This document shows, piece by piece, positions 10,481 through 22,185 of a stretch of 64,000 bases of DNA. Source of the DNA: Gracilariopsis chorda (lineage: Eukaryota > Rhodophyta > Florideophyceae > Gracilariales > Gracilariaceae); NCBI GenBank assembly GCA_003194525.1, contig NBIV01000084.1, positions 186,001 to 250,000 of the forward strand. Reading direction: 5' to 3'. The first letter of the stretch is position 1. Each line of letters begins with the position of its first letter. The position numbers and the translations under genes were made by a program. Under the pieces are notes generated by a model, which saw only the letters and a list, made by a program, of their open reading frames with translations, was not told where the DNA came from and did no database searches.

Positions 10481-11080
10481 GTTGCTCTTTTTATGGTTTT
10501 TTTACAGACTTCTACAGCGGCCTTTGCCGTTACGATTGGCGATCACCTTCGACCTTCGTCAGAATACTCTGCTCTCTGACTAGCTCACCATTCGGTAACC
10601 AAACATTTGAAGCACAATAATTCAACTTTGCAAGCGTTGGGTTGAATACCATGTTGTATTCCATCGCCTTATCGCTTTAATTCTAATTTTTAAGCTTGAT
10701 GCGTGCATTTAACTACTAATACTTATAAAGAAGAAGACATTTACTTATGTGATAATCCAGAACTTGTACTTTACTCTCTAAGTCGTCAGATTAAAATTGT
10801 AAAGTGCTCCAAGCGTAAGACGATTCTTTCATGAAAAGCACCTAGTTATATTTATTAGTACGATCTTGCATTTATTGTGCGTCAAGGCGGGCGACGAGAA
10901 CCGTGAGCTCTAAATCTCCAAAATAGTGTTAAAAACAGCAAGTTGTTCGAAGAAAAAAGGTTGATGGTAAGGCCAATAGCAACTTTCAGAAGAGAATAAG
11001 AAAACTAGGAAAACCCGAGAGCAATTTGCAGATATAGCAGCCTACATAAAAGTAGAATCAACTTCCAAAAACACACGGTA
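10481..11080. other. AT-rich spacer, nothing recognised
   Basis: This lies between the two inverted F copies. No gene, RNA or repeat end could be supported. Confidence 0.4.
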
Positions 11081-11234
11081 GCAACAAACAATGCTTTATC
11101 GCATAGGGCAGCTACGTGTGGTACGGAAGAGCACGCGATGGCAAACCAAAAAGCGCTTCAGCATGGTACGATATGAAAAAAGGCGGCAGAGCGTGGTATG
11201 GAAATGAGAACGACGGCTGGACGTAGAAGAAACA
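11081..11234 (-). repeat. repeat F, copy 2, distal part
   Basis: The reverse complement resembles 10330-10480. It is separated from the rest of copy 2 by the solo LTR at 11235-12179. Confidence 0.5.
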
Positions 11235-12179
11235 TGTGGAGTAATATCCCTAGGCGGGAAATCCTCCCAAGTTGTTCGCAGCCTTGCTCACTTGTGAGGT
11301 AGGCGCAGTGACAGGGCCCTCCGTACCACGTGGTCTTCGGCTGTAAAACAGAGGTGACTTCTGCCTATATCGACGGAGGTGATGTCGAAAATCAGGTGAA
11401 CAGCTGGTCAACGTAGTGCAAAGGTCCGTGTGAGCGGTGTTCAGGTCCACGGAGATTCCAGAAAGGAAAAAGGAAAAAGGGGAAAAATCAAAAAGTATAG
11501 TACAGCCTGGCAGGTCGTGCGGAAAGCACAAAGAAACTCGGCGGTGGGGGGTGTTGCTTGTTCAGCCAGCATGGCAAAACTCAATACAGAGTCCAACTGC
11601 TATCTGTTCCAACAATATAAAGTAACGAAAATGGTAAAAACAGTGAACACTGGGCAAACCCACGGGATAAGATAGATCAGTAGTCCTTGGTGATACTCTG
11701 CAGGTGAGTATAACGAGACCAGACGCGGTGAAACCACAGCAGGAATTGGGCACTCTGCTTAGGCGGGAAACTCAGAGCCGGGTCAAAGCTCTTTTTAACT
11801 CCAGAATGAAACGGCAAGGGCGTCTTCTCTTAATTGCTATTGGGTCACATTAAACTAAGAACACTACTACTATACTGTGACACACTTGGGGTCGACACTC
11901 TTTTGTCAGTTGGTGGCACTGCCGGCCAAGGCACAACACAACACGTGTGATTCATGCCAACCATGAATAATATCCGTACGCTTGCCACGCGTCCATCTGT
12001 TCCAGATACCACAGAAATCAACCACAAAGGTTCCAAAAATGCCATTTGAAATTCATATCGAACTTCACCCAATATTTCCGAGAGTCCACTCACACCTGAG
12101 TTGAACGGACGCCACATCGGCATTGAATCATTCATGATCCACCTCGCCTAGAGAGTATGCGCACACGTATTTCTCTACA
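11235..12179. repeat. solo LTR, TSD AAACA
   Basis: 945 bp, begins TGTGGAG and ends TTCTCTACA, flanked by AAACA at 11230-11234 and 12180-12184. It aligns end to end with the solo LTR at 13408-14357; shared blocks include GAATCATTCATGATCCACC and CGCAGTGACAGGG. Many substitutions separate them, so both are old. Confidence 0.9.
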
Positions 12180-12184
12180 AAACA

Positions 12185-12530
12185 GTCTGAATTAACAGAT
12201 AATGAATGGGGCAGTGGTGGCTGGATGGAGTGGGAGGGAGACACACGGGCGATGACGATGGGATGTCATGCCTGGCTTTGAAAAAGCGCGCTCTTGACAC
12301 AGAACGACTTGTTACGGTTTCATTTGTCAAGATACGTTAGAGTTGCTCTTTTTTTTCCTATTCCCCTATTTCCAGAATAGCATCGCAGCATTGGCTACTG
12401 AAGAACTTTCAGTTTCGATTCATTGAGATGGGCCCTTTTTAAAAAACCTTCTGCTGCGCTGTTCCTTTTCAATCATTTTTTAGTCCATCTACGCTATGTA
12501 GATTATCCCTTGGCCCTTTCAAACGCTTCA
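12185..12530 (-). repeat. repeat F, copy 2, with empty copia site
   Basis: The reverse complement matches 4443-4699 joined directly to 10228 onward. The copia target CCAGG occurs once here (reverse complement at 12271-12275), so this copy shows the site before insertion. Confidence 0.8.
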
Positions 12531-12923
12531 ACACCAAAGCGTAAGATTGCTCTACAGTTGTCTTTCAGCTGAGCTGCTGCCATGCTGTCCAATGGGCCTT
12601 TCCAAGAAAAGCCACTCTGAGAGAATGGCAAAGTTGAAGCCAATGAGCTCCTATAGAATAGAACCGCACTCGCCGAAAGCTTCTCAGTGTGGAGGGGGTA
12701 CGTCGACCCCAGTACAGAACGACGAATATCGATTTCTACGTAAGTTACACAACAGATACCCCCATTTCATGAATATAGGCAGCAATCTAACAACTCAGTA
12801 TTGCTGTCCCCATCAACCTCGCTTTCTCGATGACCACTAACATCGACGTAACCACCAAATTGTTTTCCTCATGTTGCACAATACAGGTTTCACATCTTCC
12901 CGCTTCCGACATTCTCACTGCAA

Positions 12924-14842
12924 ATGAGTCCAGAAACCATACAATCCTTGAAAGCCTTCTTATTTTGCCAGTGGTGCTTAGCATTCACAATCAAGCTGGT
13001 AGACTCCGATAATTGTCTAACGTCACGTCGAACGATATCCAAGCCCTTGAATTACACAAGAAACGGAATTAATCGTGCGATTCACAGCAAGTGTAGCACT
13101 GATTGGTATCAACTGTTATCATGCGGTCATGATGTTGACTTTATCATGAGCATCAATATACGAAAATCTGACTTTCTCAACGAACTTGTTTCTCAGTTTG
13201 AAAATATGCGCGCACGAATGCTTGCTCACCCTCCGATCACCAAAGCAACTAAACGAAAAGGTTTTCGTGGTTATATGAGATCGGTTGACGTACTCGGTTT
13301 AGCACTGTCGTATCTGAAAACCAGCGGTATGATGTCTACACTTTGTCCGACGTTCGGATTGTTCCCAGTCAGTGTGACTAACTGACTTGAATGTGGAATG
13401 AACGTTCTGTGGAGCGATATCCCTATCTGGGAAATTCTCCCAAGAAGTTCGCAGCCTTGCTCTCTTGTGAGATAGGCGCAGTGACAGGGCTCTCCGTACC
13501 ACACGGTGTTCGGGTATGAAACCGAAGTGGCTTCCGGCTATACCCACAGAGTTGATACAGAGAATTGGGTCACTAGCTGGTCATTGTAGTGCGCAGGTCC
13601 GTGTAAGCGGTGTTCCGGTTCACGGAGAATTCAGAAAGGGACAAGGGAAAAAAGAGGAGAAACGAAAAGGGGAAATTACAAACCGGGTGGTCGTGCAGAA
13701 AGCTGAAAGAGACCCAGCGGTGGGGCGTGTAGCTTGTTCAGCCAGCACGGCAGAACTCAATACTGAGTTGAAGTGCTATCTGTTACCATAATAGAAAGTA
13801 ACCAAAACGTTAAAAACAGTGAACACTGGGCAAACCCCTGGGGTAAGACAGATCAGCTGTTCTTGGTGATAATCTGCGGGTGAGAATAACGAGACGAAAC
13901 GCAGTAGAACCTCAGCAGGAGTTGGTCAATTTGCGCCCGCGATAAACTCAGAGCCGAGGTACAACTTGTCTTAATTTCCGAATGAAACGGCAAGGCCGTT
14001 CTCCCTTAAGTACTATTGGGTCACAATAAACTAAGAATGCTACTACTATAGTGTGCCACACTTGTGTTCCACACACTTGTGTCACTTGGTGGCACTGGCG
14101 GCTACGGCACAACACAACAAAACACGTGTGAATCATGCCAACCATGAATAATATCCATACGCTTGCCACGCTTCCATCTGCTCCAGATACCACAGAAATC
14201 ACCCACGAATGTTCCAAGAATTATTAAAATTCATATCGAATTTCACCAAGTATTTCCGATGGTGCACTCATACCTGGGTTGAACCGATGCCACGTCGGTA
14301 TTGAATCATTCATGATCCACCTCGCCTAGAGGATATGCGCGCACGCATTTCTCTACACGTTCTCTTTCCGCTGTTGAGTTCGGGGGCTGTTCCAAATGCT
14401 AAAGAAATATGACCGTCAGTGACTGAAATGGGGCGGTCTTCACAAGCGCTCGCAAAAGCGAAGCCGAATATTGCGATGTACCTGAAGGCTGTGTTTAGGT
14501 TTGCAGATGGCGGAAGATTTCGGTGTGCAAAGTATGATGATTCTAACCTCCAAAACGCATACTCTGAAGGGTTCACGCAGAGTACCGGGGTCCCTATCCT
14601 TTTCGTGTCGTAGTTCTTTGGTGAAATTGTTCATGCTGCAATGAACTATCCTGGTTCATGGCGTTATAGTAAGGTGGCCGGAATTTCAGGGCTATACTGG
14701 TCGAGGTTACCGGACAAAGAGACCCCACCGGGCTTTGCAATTCTCAGTGATAGTACGTTTATCACCCATCCGAACGTGACGAACCCAAAAATACTTCGTT
14801 GTCATAAGACTAATGAGGCTGGAAAAGCTTCCAAGTCCTTCT
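12924..14842 (+). pseudogene. DDE_Tnp_4 (Harbinger-like) transposase relic
   Basis: Two parts flank a solo LTR. Before it (12924-13385), residues such as FLNELVSQFENMRARM and VLGLALSYLKTSG resemble the helix-turn-helix N-terminus of this superfamily. After it (14419-14842), FRFADGGRFRC has the first catalytic Asp (codon at 14506), then LQNAYSEGFTQST, FFGEIVHAAMNYPGSW, SGLYWSRL, and PPGFAILSDSTF has the second Asp (14749). A stop near 14612 and a change of frame separate the blocks, so it is dead. The third acidic residue was not located. Weak similarity (VPLPADSCKRYRIIAV pattern) may run to about 15000. Inverted repeats were not identified. It could be a domesticated host copy that later died. 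Confidence 0.65.
13408..14357. repeat. solo LTR inside transposase relic, TSD CGTTC
   Basis: 950 bp, TGTGGAG...TCTCTACA, flanked by CGTTC at 13403-13407 and 14358-14362. Same family as 11235-12179. Confidence 0.9.
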
Positions 14843-15588
14843 AAATGGCATCGGTGGATTGTGTGCTTCAAATTCTGTACCCTGCGTACAGACAATCTTG
14901 GAAATAGGGAGTAAATGCCCTGAAAGTGCCGTGTAGAAGATTATCATAGTGCTTCCAGCAGATAGCTGCAAACGGTATAGGATCATTGCTGTGTGTTTCT
15001 ATTCTATGAGATATCGAAAGTGCACCATCCGCCATAACCAAATTAGGTCTTTGTTTAGCTAACGGAATGTTCTTTCCGCATAGAAACCGAGTTGGTTTTT
15101 CGATTCTTTAGAGCTTCCTGAACAACTTTGTGGTCGGCATGAGTATTTGTATGCAGCTTACGAAGGCGTATTGATTGCATGATGGTTTCTTGGTCTACCA
15201 AAAGGTTCTTCCTTGAGCTTTGCACTGTTTGGAGTTTGTGAGAACTTGCATTGAAGCTGGTTGTGGCTGATAATGGTCTCGTGAAGTTCAGCTGTCGTAC
15301 GGCGGGCATTGACCAGTCCCAGGAGCAAAAGCAGCAGTTCGATAGTTTCCATATGCCTGGCGATCTGCTGCTGATGTTGGGCCAAATTGAATTCCACTGT
15401 TCGCCTACCTAGTATACTGGGCAATCCAGCTGCCAATTTCTGAACGTTATGGTGTTCGTAGAACGTTTTTCAAGAGCATTGGCGTCGAGATGCTAAACAA
15501 TACAATCAAAGCAAACAATATTCTTCTGCAGATGTAAAGGCGTTTGTGTTCTTGTGAGGAACTTTCCAAGTAAGTTCAAGTGGTTGAT
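14843..15588. other. degraded tail of transposase, otherwise nothing
   Basis: Faint continuation of the DDE_Tnp_4 protein up to about 15000; beyond that no gene, RNA or repeat is supported before the LTR at 15589. Confidence 0.4.
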
Positions 15589-16717
15589 TGTGGCGTCAGG
15601 AGTATTCCGCGTTCCGAGGCAAACTTTTTGCCTAAGTTACTGACGACGATTCATACCAGGACGGTAATTCCTGCGGCATAGCCAGTGCCGAGCAAAACGT
15701 CCGTAAAAATAGACTTTTAGAATCGGTCTAACAGATGGGTTCCGATAGGTGGTGGTCTCCTTAGTATACGAGCGGCGATCGGGGGAAGCCTGAAAGGAAA
15801 TCCGCAAGCACTAAGCGGATAGCGGGTTCACTGGGCGAACGATAATCCTACAGGCTCTGCTATGGGACGCGCTAGGTACTGGCAGCTTATAAACCACATC
15901 TAGGGGATGACGTAATAGTGTACCTGAAGATGAGTATAACGAGGGTGAAACAGACGAAGTAGAACAATCCCCGAGGGTGCTTGGTTTACATCCCCGGATG
16001 TGGAGCTCCAGCGGCTCAATATATACAGTGCCACGAGCTGACCTCGACGGAAACTATCTACTGTATCCTATAAAAATCTAAATTAATTTGTTCTACGGAA
16101 TTGAATTACAGTCCACTGGAACGATTCTTCTGGAGCGGTGTGCCACGTGGCACCAGTGAGAAAATACTAGTAATCCGTTAGAAATCTTCCGTCACAGCTC
16201 ATGCCTAAAAGCATATATGATACCAGCTGTGCTACAATTCTGGGCAACTGAGGGTACCCACATGGGCTATTGGTGGGTACCCTGGGTGATGCCGCTCATA
16301 TGTGGATTGCACCACTAATTTGGTTGTCGCACTGTAGTTGCTTGCCTCGGCGCACGTGCCTACAATATCGAGATATTTTATGATTAGCAGTAGCTAGGAG
16401 CGGTCTTCCGTGCGGTACTTAATGGCCGGCATTTGGACCTTCCCACAGAACGCGGACAAGGAGGGCATGAACCCAAGGCCCTAGTCTTGGATCCTTACTT
16501 GGATTTCCGAAACTAGTGCATGAATTGCGGCTTCTCGCCCCCTTCCGAGCGCATCACTCGCAAACTACTTATCCGTGATTACACGTTCCGTTGCGCACCA
16601 CCGTTCGGGATATATATAGGACACTGGCTGCTGCAAGCGCACCACTTCGTATAGGGTTATTTGTGCGGATAACCGCGGGCTACCGAGTCCCTTTAGGGAA
16701 GTATTGGTGATACCACA
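15589..16717 (+). repeat. element C 5' LTR, split by a solo LTR
   Basis: Begins TGTGGCGTCAGGAG and ends GTGATACCACA. Compared with the 3' LTR it is about 566 bp longer, explained by the insertion at 15672-16236. Confidence 0.8.
15672..16236. repeat. solo LTR-like insertion in C 5' LTR
   Basis: 565 bp, begins TGCGGCATAG and ends GTGCTACA. Flanks are ATTCC (15667-15671) and ATTCT (16237-16241), a near-perfect 5-bp duplication, and the 3' LTR of C lacks the segment. TG...CA ends and 5-bp flanks fit a solo LTR of a further family. No second copy is in the window, so family identity is open. Confidence 0.65.
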
Positions 16718-16959
16718 CGAGTTGTTCTCTTGACCTAGAAGATACCTTCGACGTTGATTGTGAGACATTACGTGTCAATCCGATAACAGAAGTGAAACGG
16801 GTCATCTCGAGTTCCATACTACACGCTCCGGCCACCCGGATTGTAACCGCATGACCACCAGCCGACTGAAATTTGGCTGCAAAGTACTGCGCAGAGGATA
16901 CTTTGCATAGTCCAGACTCGTAGTCGTTCGAGTTCGGGACAGCACGGTCCTTCTGCACA

Positions 16960-18877
16960 ATCCCTGCCGACGGAGTTTCTAGCCACTTCGTTCAAAGCTG
17001 GTAGCCTCTTCTATGGGCAAGCTGTCAGGTCAAGGGCCCGATCGACAGGCACGGTCCCATCTGAAGCTGATGTACCGGCTGCGGGGGCCAATCCAACCAC
17101 AGTTGTCGGAATAGCGGCTAACCCCGCTAGACCCTCACAGGAGAACAGGCTACGCCCTGGAGTGACAGGTCTTCGAACTGATTCGGAGTCTCACAGAAAC
17201 CGTATCACGGAATTGGAAATATAGCTCGCTGCACTGAATGGGTCCCCGGACAGCTTACGTGTGGAACACCGCGCACTGGCAGGCCAAAGTCAGAACGCAC
17301 ACATGACTGCAACAGTTCGGACAATCTGAGATGACTTTAACCAGTTGATGGAGCGTCAGGGAAATGCATCTAGACTACTACCGGGAATGCCCGTCAATTT
17401 GGAGAAGTTTCTCACTCGTGTCAACTCTCGCCTAGAAAAGCTAGAGGCCACGGTTAATGCGCAGACCACTGCTGGTTCGATTGAGATCGATGTCAAACAA
17501 CCCATTGCTGTGTAATAACGCTCGAAGAACTCGAAAATGGAGCATTGGAAGTCGCAGAAGCCCCTATCAGATTAAGTTTCGGATGATTCCAAACACTTGC
17601 AACACGATAGCTCCAGTTCAGCACAATCTGAGGAAGATACATGACAGGACATATCCAGTGATAATGATACCCGCAGTTCCAGAAAGAAGAGACGCAGTAC
17701 TTTTGCTTGGATACGCCGCAAGAAAGGCCCGTCAAAGACGGTACTTAAGATTCTGCCATGCACAAAACCGGTATGTAGGAGGATCACTGACAAACGCCTT
17801 TACCGTTTGAAGGTACGGAAAATGAAGCGAACAAGTCACAAAACCGGTAGGGTAAAGGATCAGGTCAAGAGACTGAGAATTGGCACGAGTGATCTCAAGT
17901 TTGACGGAAAAGACCCCATCCGGACCTTCGATTTTCTTTCTCGGTTTGTGACCGAAGCGGATATGCTAGGAATAAATGAGGCCCAAAAGTACGTGGCTCT
18001 ACCGCACCTCATGATGGGTTTTGCCCTGGAACAGTATCGCGACATCTCTGGCTCACTAACATTGGATGAGGGTGAAGTCACTAACTGTCCAGAAGCTGAG
18101 CAGTATCTGCTGCGACGTTACGCGACATATAACGCCATTCTTGAAGCGGTACTTACTCTCAGGGATGTTAACCAGGAACCGGAACCGAACGAAGTGGGGT
18201 ATAGCTCTCGCTTGCATAAGGCTGCCCTTAGGTGTGGAAATGTTCACTAGACAGGCGGGAAGATGACAAAATTCGTGGACGGACTTGATCCGGTCATAAA
18301 TTCGTTGGTTGCAAGACAATGGGAGAACCATGCAGGCATGAGTTTGTTGGAAATAGTTGAGTTTGGGCAAGCTGAAAGAGATGCGGTCCGCGCCTGCGGA
18401 CAACAATGCCGAGCGACTGCTTTCGCGGCACCAAACGACGGCCCAGACCGTACATCGAAGTCTAAAACCAGCACACTGCTGTATGCGGACTCACCCAAGG
18501 ATTCTTGTTACTCTACATCTATCCAAGAGGAACACAGAGACATGCTAGGTGACGTGACGCAATACCTGGATCATGTAGAATCGTCTATTCCGACAAAGGA
18601 GCTCCCTACTATTGGCATGTCCTCCGAAGGCTCGGAACTTCTCCTCATGGAGAGAAAGCAACATCAATACGATTTACAGTACTTGCGCAAGGAGGGGTCA
18701 CTCCCAGTAAGCCTAGATGGTTCGATAACCTCGCCGTCAACCGCCGTTATGTTCACCCTCACTTACTTCGAGAAGGAATTATCGTTTATGTGTGCTATGG
18801 ACGCCTCCATCTGGCCGTCGAACACACTCCCCTGGCAAGGGATTTGCTTCCCGTTCTCGCAGATTAAGTGGCTCTGA
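16960..18877 (+). pseudogene. element C gag region
   Basis: Capsid blocks DPIRTFDFLSRFVTEADMLG, EAEQYLLRRYATYNA, and DGLDPVINSLVARQWE align with the gag of elements A and B (LDFLSCFVAEADILG, AVQYLLRSYATNT, DGLDPAIRSLVTRYRE), showing common descent. Leader and N-terminus before about 17800 are poorly readable. Several breaks. Confidence 0.75.
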
Positions 18878-19329
18878 TAGAAGCCAAATCTGCCCGAATA
18901 CCGGCGACAATGTATTGGAAAGCTAATGGATTTGTTGCTGCGGACGCACCGCGTATAAAGGGCATACCCGCGTTGCAGCACACCGAGGCCCCACAGTCCC
19001 ATCAGACACGTGATGAACCAGCAACTGCTCTGGCGAAAGAGAAACTGAAGCATTCGGGAGACCAAAGGAGGAGCCCCAACTAGTCGGTATAAATCGACTC
19101 AGGTGTGCCGACTGAGAAGACTCCTTTCCCTTGCTCCCCGGTATTGAGGCCCAAGGTTCTCTTTAGGCCAGAAAAATCTTGATTTGCCGGACCTCAGACG
19201 CAATTTGACTGCGGATTAATTTGACCATGGCGACGTTACCGGTGCCGCGGGAGACGAATTGACCATATTATGGTTACGGCAAGACTTAACCATAAGGTGT
19301 ACGCCGACATCGGCAGTACCCGACGCTTG

Positions 19330-21277
19330 TTATGAACACGTCTTGCGATGTTGGATACCGGCGCAGGACCAAATTCTAGCAGGGTATCTGAATTCAGCCC
19401 CCATGATCGAACCAGCATAGGCTGCGGATCGCTACTGGATATTCGGGATGCAAACAAGAAGCATCTTGATAGTCGTGGCCCAATTCGACTGGTTGTTCGA
19501 ATGGAAAACCATGTTGTCATGTTAGAGTCATTGTACGTGTGACATTGGCAGCCCAAGGTGTTCTTGGATGCAAGTACTGTGAACGCTTTATGGAAGAAAT
19601 TCGAGCTTTCCTTTGGGAACTGGAAATGGAAGACGGGAGTACTGTCCCAATGGTTCGTAAGCCGTTGAAACCAGCTTCACCGTCGGTGCCTTTGCCACCT
19701 TCCCAGAATGCTGGTCCGAGTGGAACACCGTCTCCAAAGATCAAAACCACACGTGGGGTGGAGTTTCCTCCGAAGTCCCAAACGTGGGCTACGGTCACCA
19801 CTCAGCGTCACGGCCTCGTCGTAATACAGCAGCTGTCTCATACATATGAACGTAACGGTATACTTGGATGTTGGTGAGCAACTTTAAATCTCACCTGGTC
19901 AGGTTGCAAAATTACAAATGGGTTGCCGTGGCCTTACTACTACCAACGGGATTGGTCCCAACGCTTATTTCCCTAGCGAAAATTCTGGGTATCTCGTTAC
20001 TCGACGAAATACAGCCGCCTAGTACGGCAATCGTGGAGCACTCAGAATCAAAAGACAACCCGAGCACCGGACACTTACCACCGTTCGTTGAACGTTTGGA
20101 TCTTTCTCATGTACCGGAACAGCACCGGAGACGCCTACGCAGATTACTGCAGAGTGGAAACTTCGGTGAGTACATCAAAAGACTAGGGAATGCCACCGTA
20201 TTTACGATGCTTGACGCAAATTGGGGATACTGGCAAGTACCCATTGCAGAAGAAGACCGCGACAAAACGGCCATTGTGTGCCATGCCAGTCTTTACCGAT
20301 TCAAGCGAATGCCATTTGGACTCAAAAACGCACCGGCCACGTTCCAACGAGCTTTATACATTATCTTGTCAATATACAAGTGGAAGACGTGTTTATTCTA
20401 TCTCGAGCACATCATCGTTTTCAGTAAGAACATGGAAGACAATTTCAGAGACGTTGGGCTCATACTCAAAAAGTTTCAGGAAGCCGGAATCACCTTGAAG
20501 CTCAAGAAATGTGAGTGGTTCGCGGATAAGGTCAGGTACATTGGACACCTGATCAAACCAGGACGACTGAAGATGGACGAAGCCTTGACTGCGGCAATCC
20601 GCAAAGCTGTCCCTCGCAGGACACAAAAACAATTGCATGCCTACCTTGGCTTGTGTATCGTCTACTAATGGTTTGTTACGCGTTACTCGCATAGTGCCGC
20701 GGCTCTGAAAGCGCTTATGAAAAAAAGACAACCAACGAAGTTGAAAGAATTCAGGCAAGCGGAGAAGGACGCGTCTGAACCCCTAAAGGAAACGCTGGTA
20801 TCAACACCTGTAATGGCCCTCCCCATACTCGGGATCCCATATGTTGTCCATACCGACGCAAGTGAGTACCAAGTGGGTTGCGCCTTATTCCAGTTGTACC
20901 CTAATGGTGAACGGAAACCTATTGCTTACTGGTCAAGGTCGCTGTAGACAGTGGAACGCAATTACTCTGTCTCCAAAAAGGAATGGCTTGCTGTGGTTTG
21001 GGCCCTCACGACCCTACGTCTCTACCGTCAAGGGGTACATTTTATCGTCAATACGGACCATTCGTGCCTCTGCTGGCATCTCTCGATATCCGACCCATCG
21101 GGAGGTTTAGTGCGCTGGCCGTTACGCCTCTGTTATTTTTTATTTGATGTCAAGTACAAAACGGGACATTCCAACGTCCCCGTAGACGCACTTTCGGTGT
21201 TGAATACATTGCAAGAAACCCAGACGAATATTGACGATGAAATTACCTGTGTCATGGCCCAGGACACGTCTCTATGA
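19330..21277 (+). pseudogene. element C protease, RT and RNase H region
   Basis: MLDTGAGPNS (19348 on) is the retroviral-type aspartic protease motif. RT blocks are LDANWGYWQVP, RMPFGLKNAPATFQRA and KKCEWFADKVRYIGHLI (20205-20570). RNase H blocks are VVHTDASEYQVGCALF and NYSVSKKEWLAVVWAL with FIVNTDHSCL (20840-21110). The element is interrupted by A soon after the RNase H. Several breaks. Confidence 0.85.
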
Positions 21278-21302
21278 CCCCAGCTCCGAGGCTGAACATG
21301 AA

Positions 21303-22129
21303 TGTGGTGCAATGCCCCAAAGAGGAAAAACACCGAAAGACGTTCGGGATCTTCCTCTCACGAGGTGAACCCAGTTGGGTAGAGCCCTCCCAGAGGTGTC
21401 ACGGCGAAGCCGGTTTGTAAGAGCAGGGACACCTGTCGCGACTCGCGCAGGGAGGTGAAGGAGTGGAATTGGTATCCGCGTGAGCGGGGTGTGATCCTCA
21501 GTAGAGGTATGTTTCCACGTAAGTGGGGGTGTGTGAGCAGATGCGCACACGAGGGCCGCGGATAGCGGGAGGTGCTACCCTAAAAAGGGGAAAAGGAAGG
21601 GCGAAGAGGAGGAAGAGTGGATGATGTGAGTCGCGAGAGCGACGAGCAGATACGTCAATGCCGGTGGATAGGACTCCCTATACAGGGCGAAACACCAATA
21701 TGATTGGAACAATTATACTCCCAAGGATGGGCTTCTTTAGATGTGCAAAGGGATTAGATGTCCCGTGGTTTCCGGTGTTTCCCTCCAAGGAGGAGTAGAA
21801 TACGCGCGCAAGCGGCAACAACTAAAGCCAATTCCCCAGGTTGGGGTCCCTTTTTCGGGGAAGGTTTACTGGTGCGACGGCAGTGCGCCGTCGCACTAAG
21901 TACTAGCTTCCCAGAAATGGATGTGAAAATAATAAATAATATTAACTAAAATACTCCACATTTCGTGGCAACATCCACTACTGTGGCCAACCGCCAATTG
22001 ACCCAAAACCGTGTCCCACGTGTCCATATCCACCATAGTGCGGCGTAGTTCATATACACACTACACAACCGATAATATCGGGAAAGCGTTCAAGTACCTA
22101 GAATCCCTCCCTGAGGGCATTGCACTTCA
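21303..22129 (-). repeat. element A 3' LTR
   Basis: 827 bp, plus-strand TGTGGTGCAATG...GCACTTCA. The minus-strand purine tract GGGGGGATA adjoins it at 22130-22138. Confidence 0.9.
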
Positions 22130-22185
22130 TATCCCCCCACTAAGACGGGAAAAAGACCGCGGACGCGGAGGATTCCCAGACGAAA

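Noticed and set aside
10220-10579. Ser/Pro/Leu-rich 119-codon frame
   Set aside because: CT-rich repeat F sequence; the inverted copy of F does not keep the frame.
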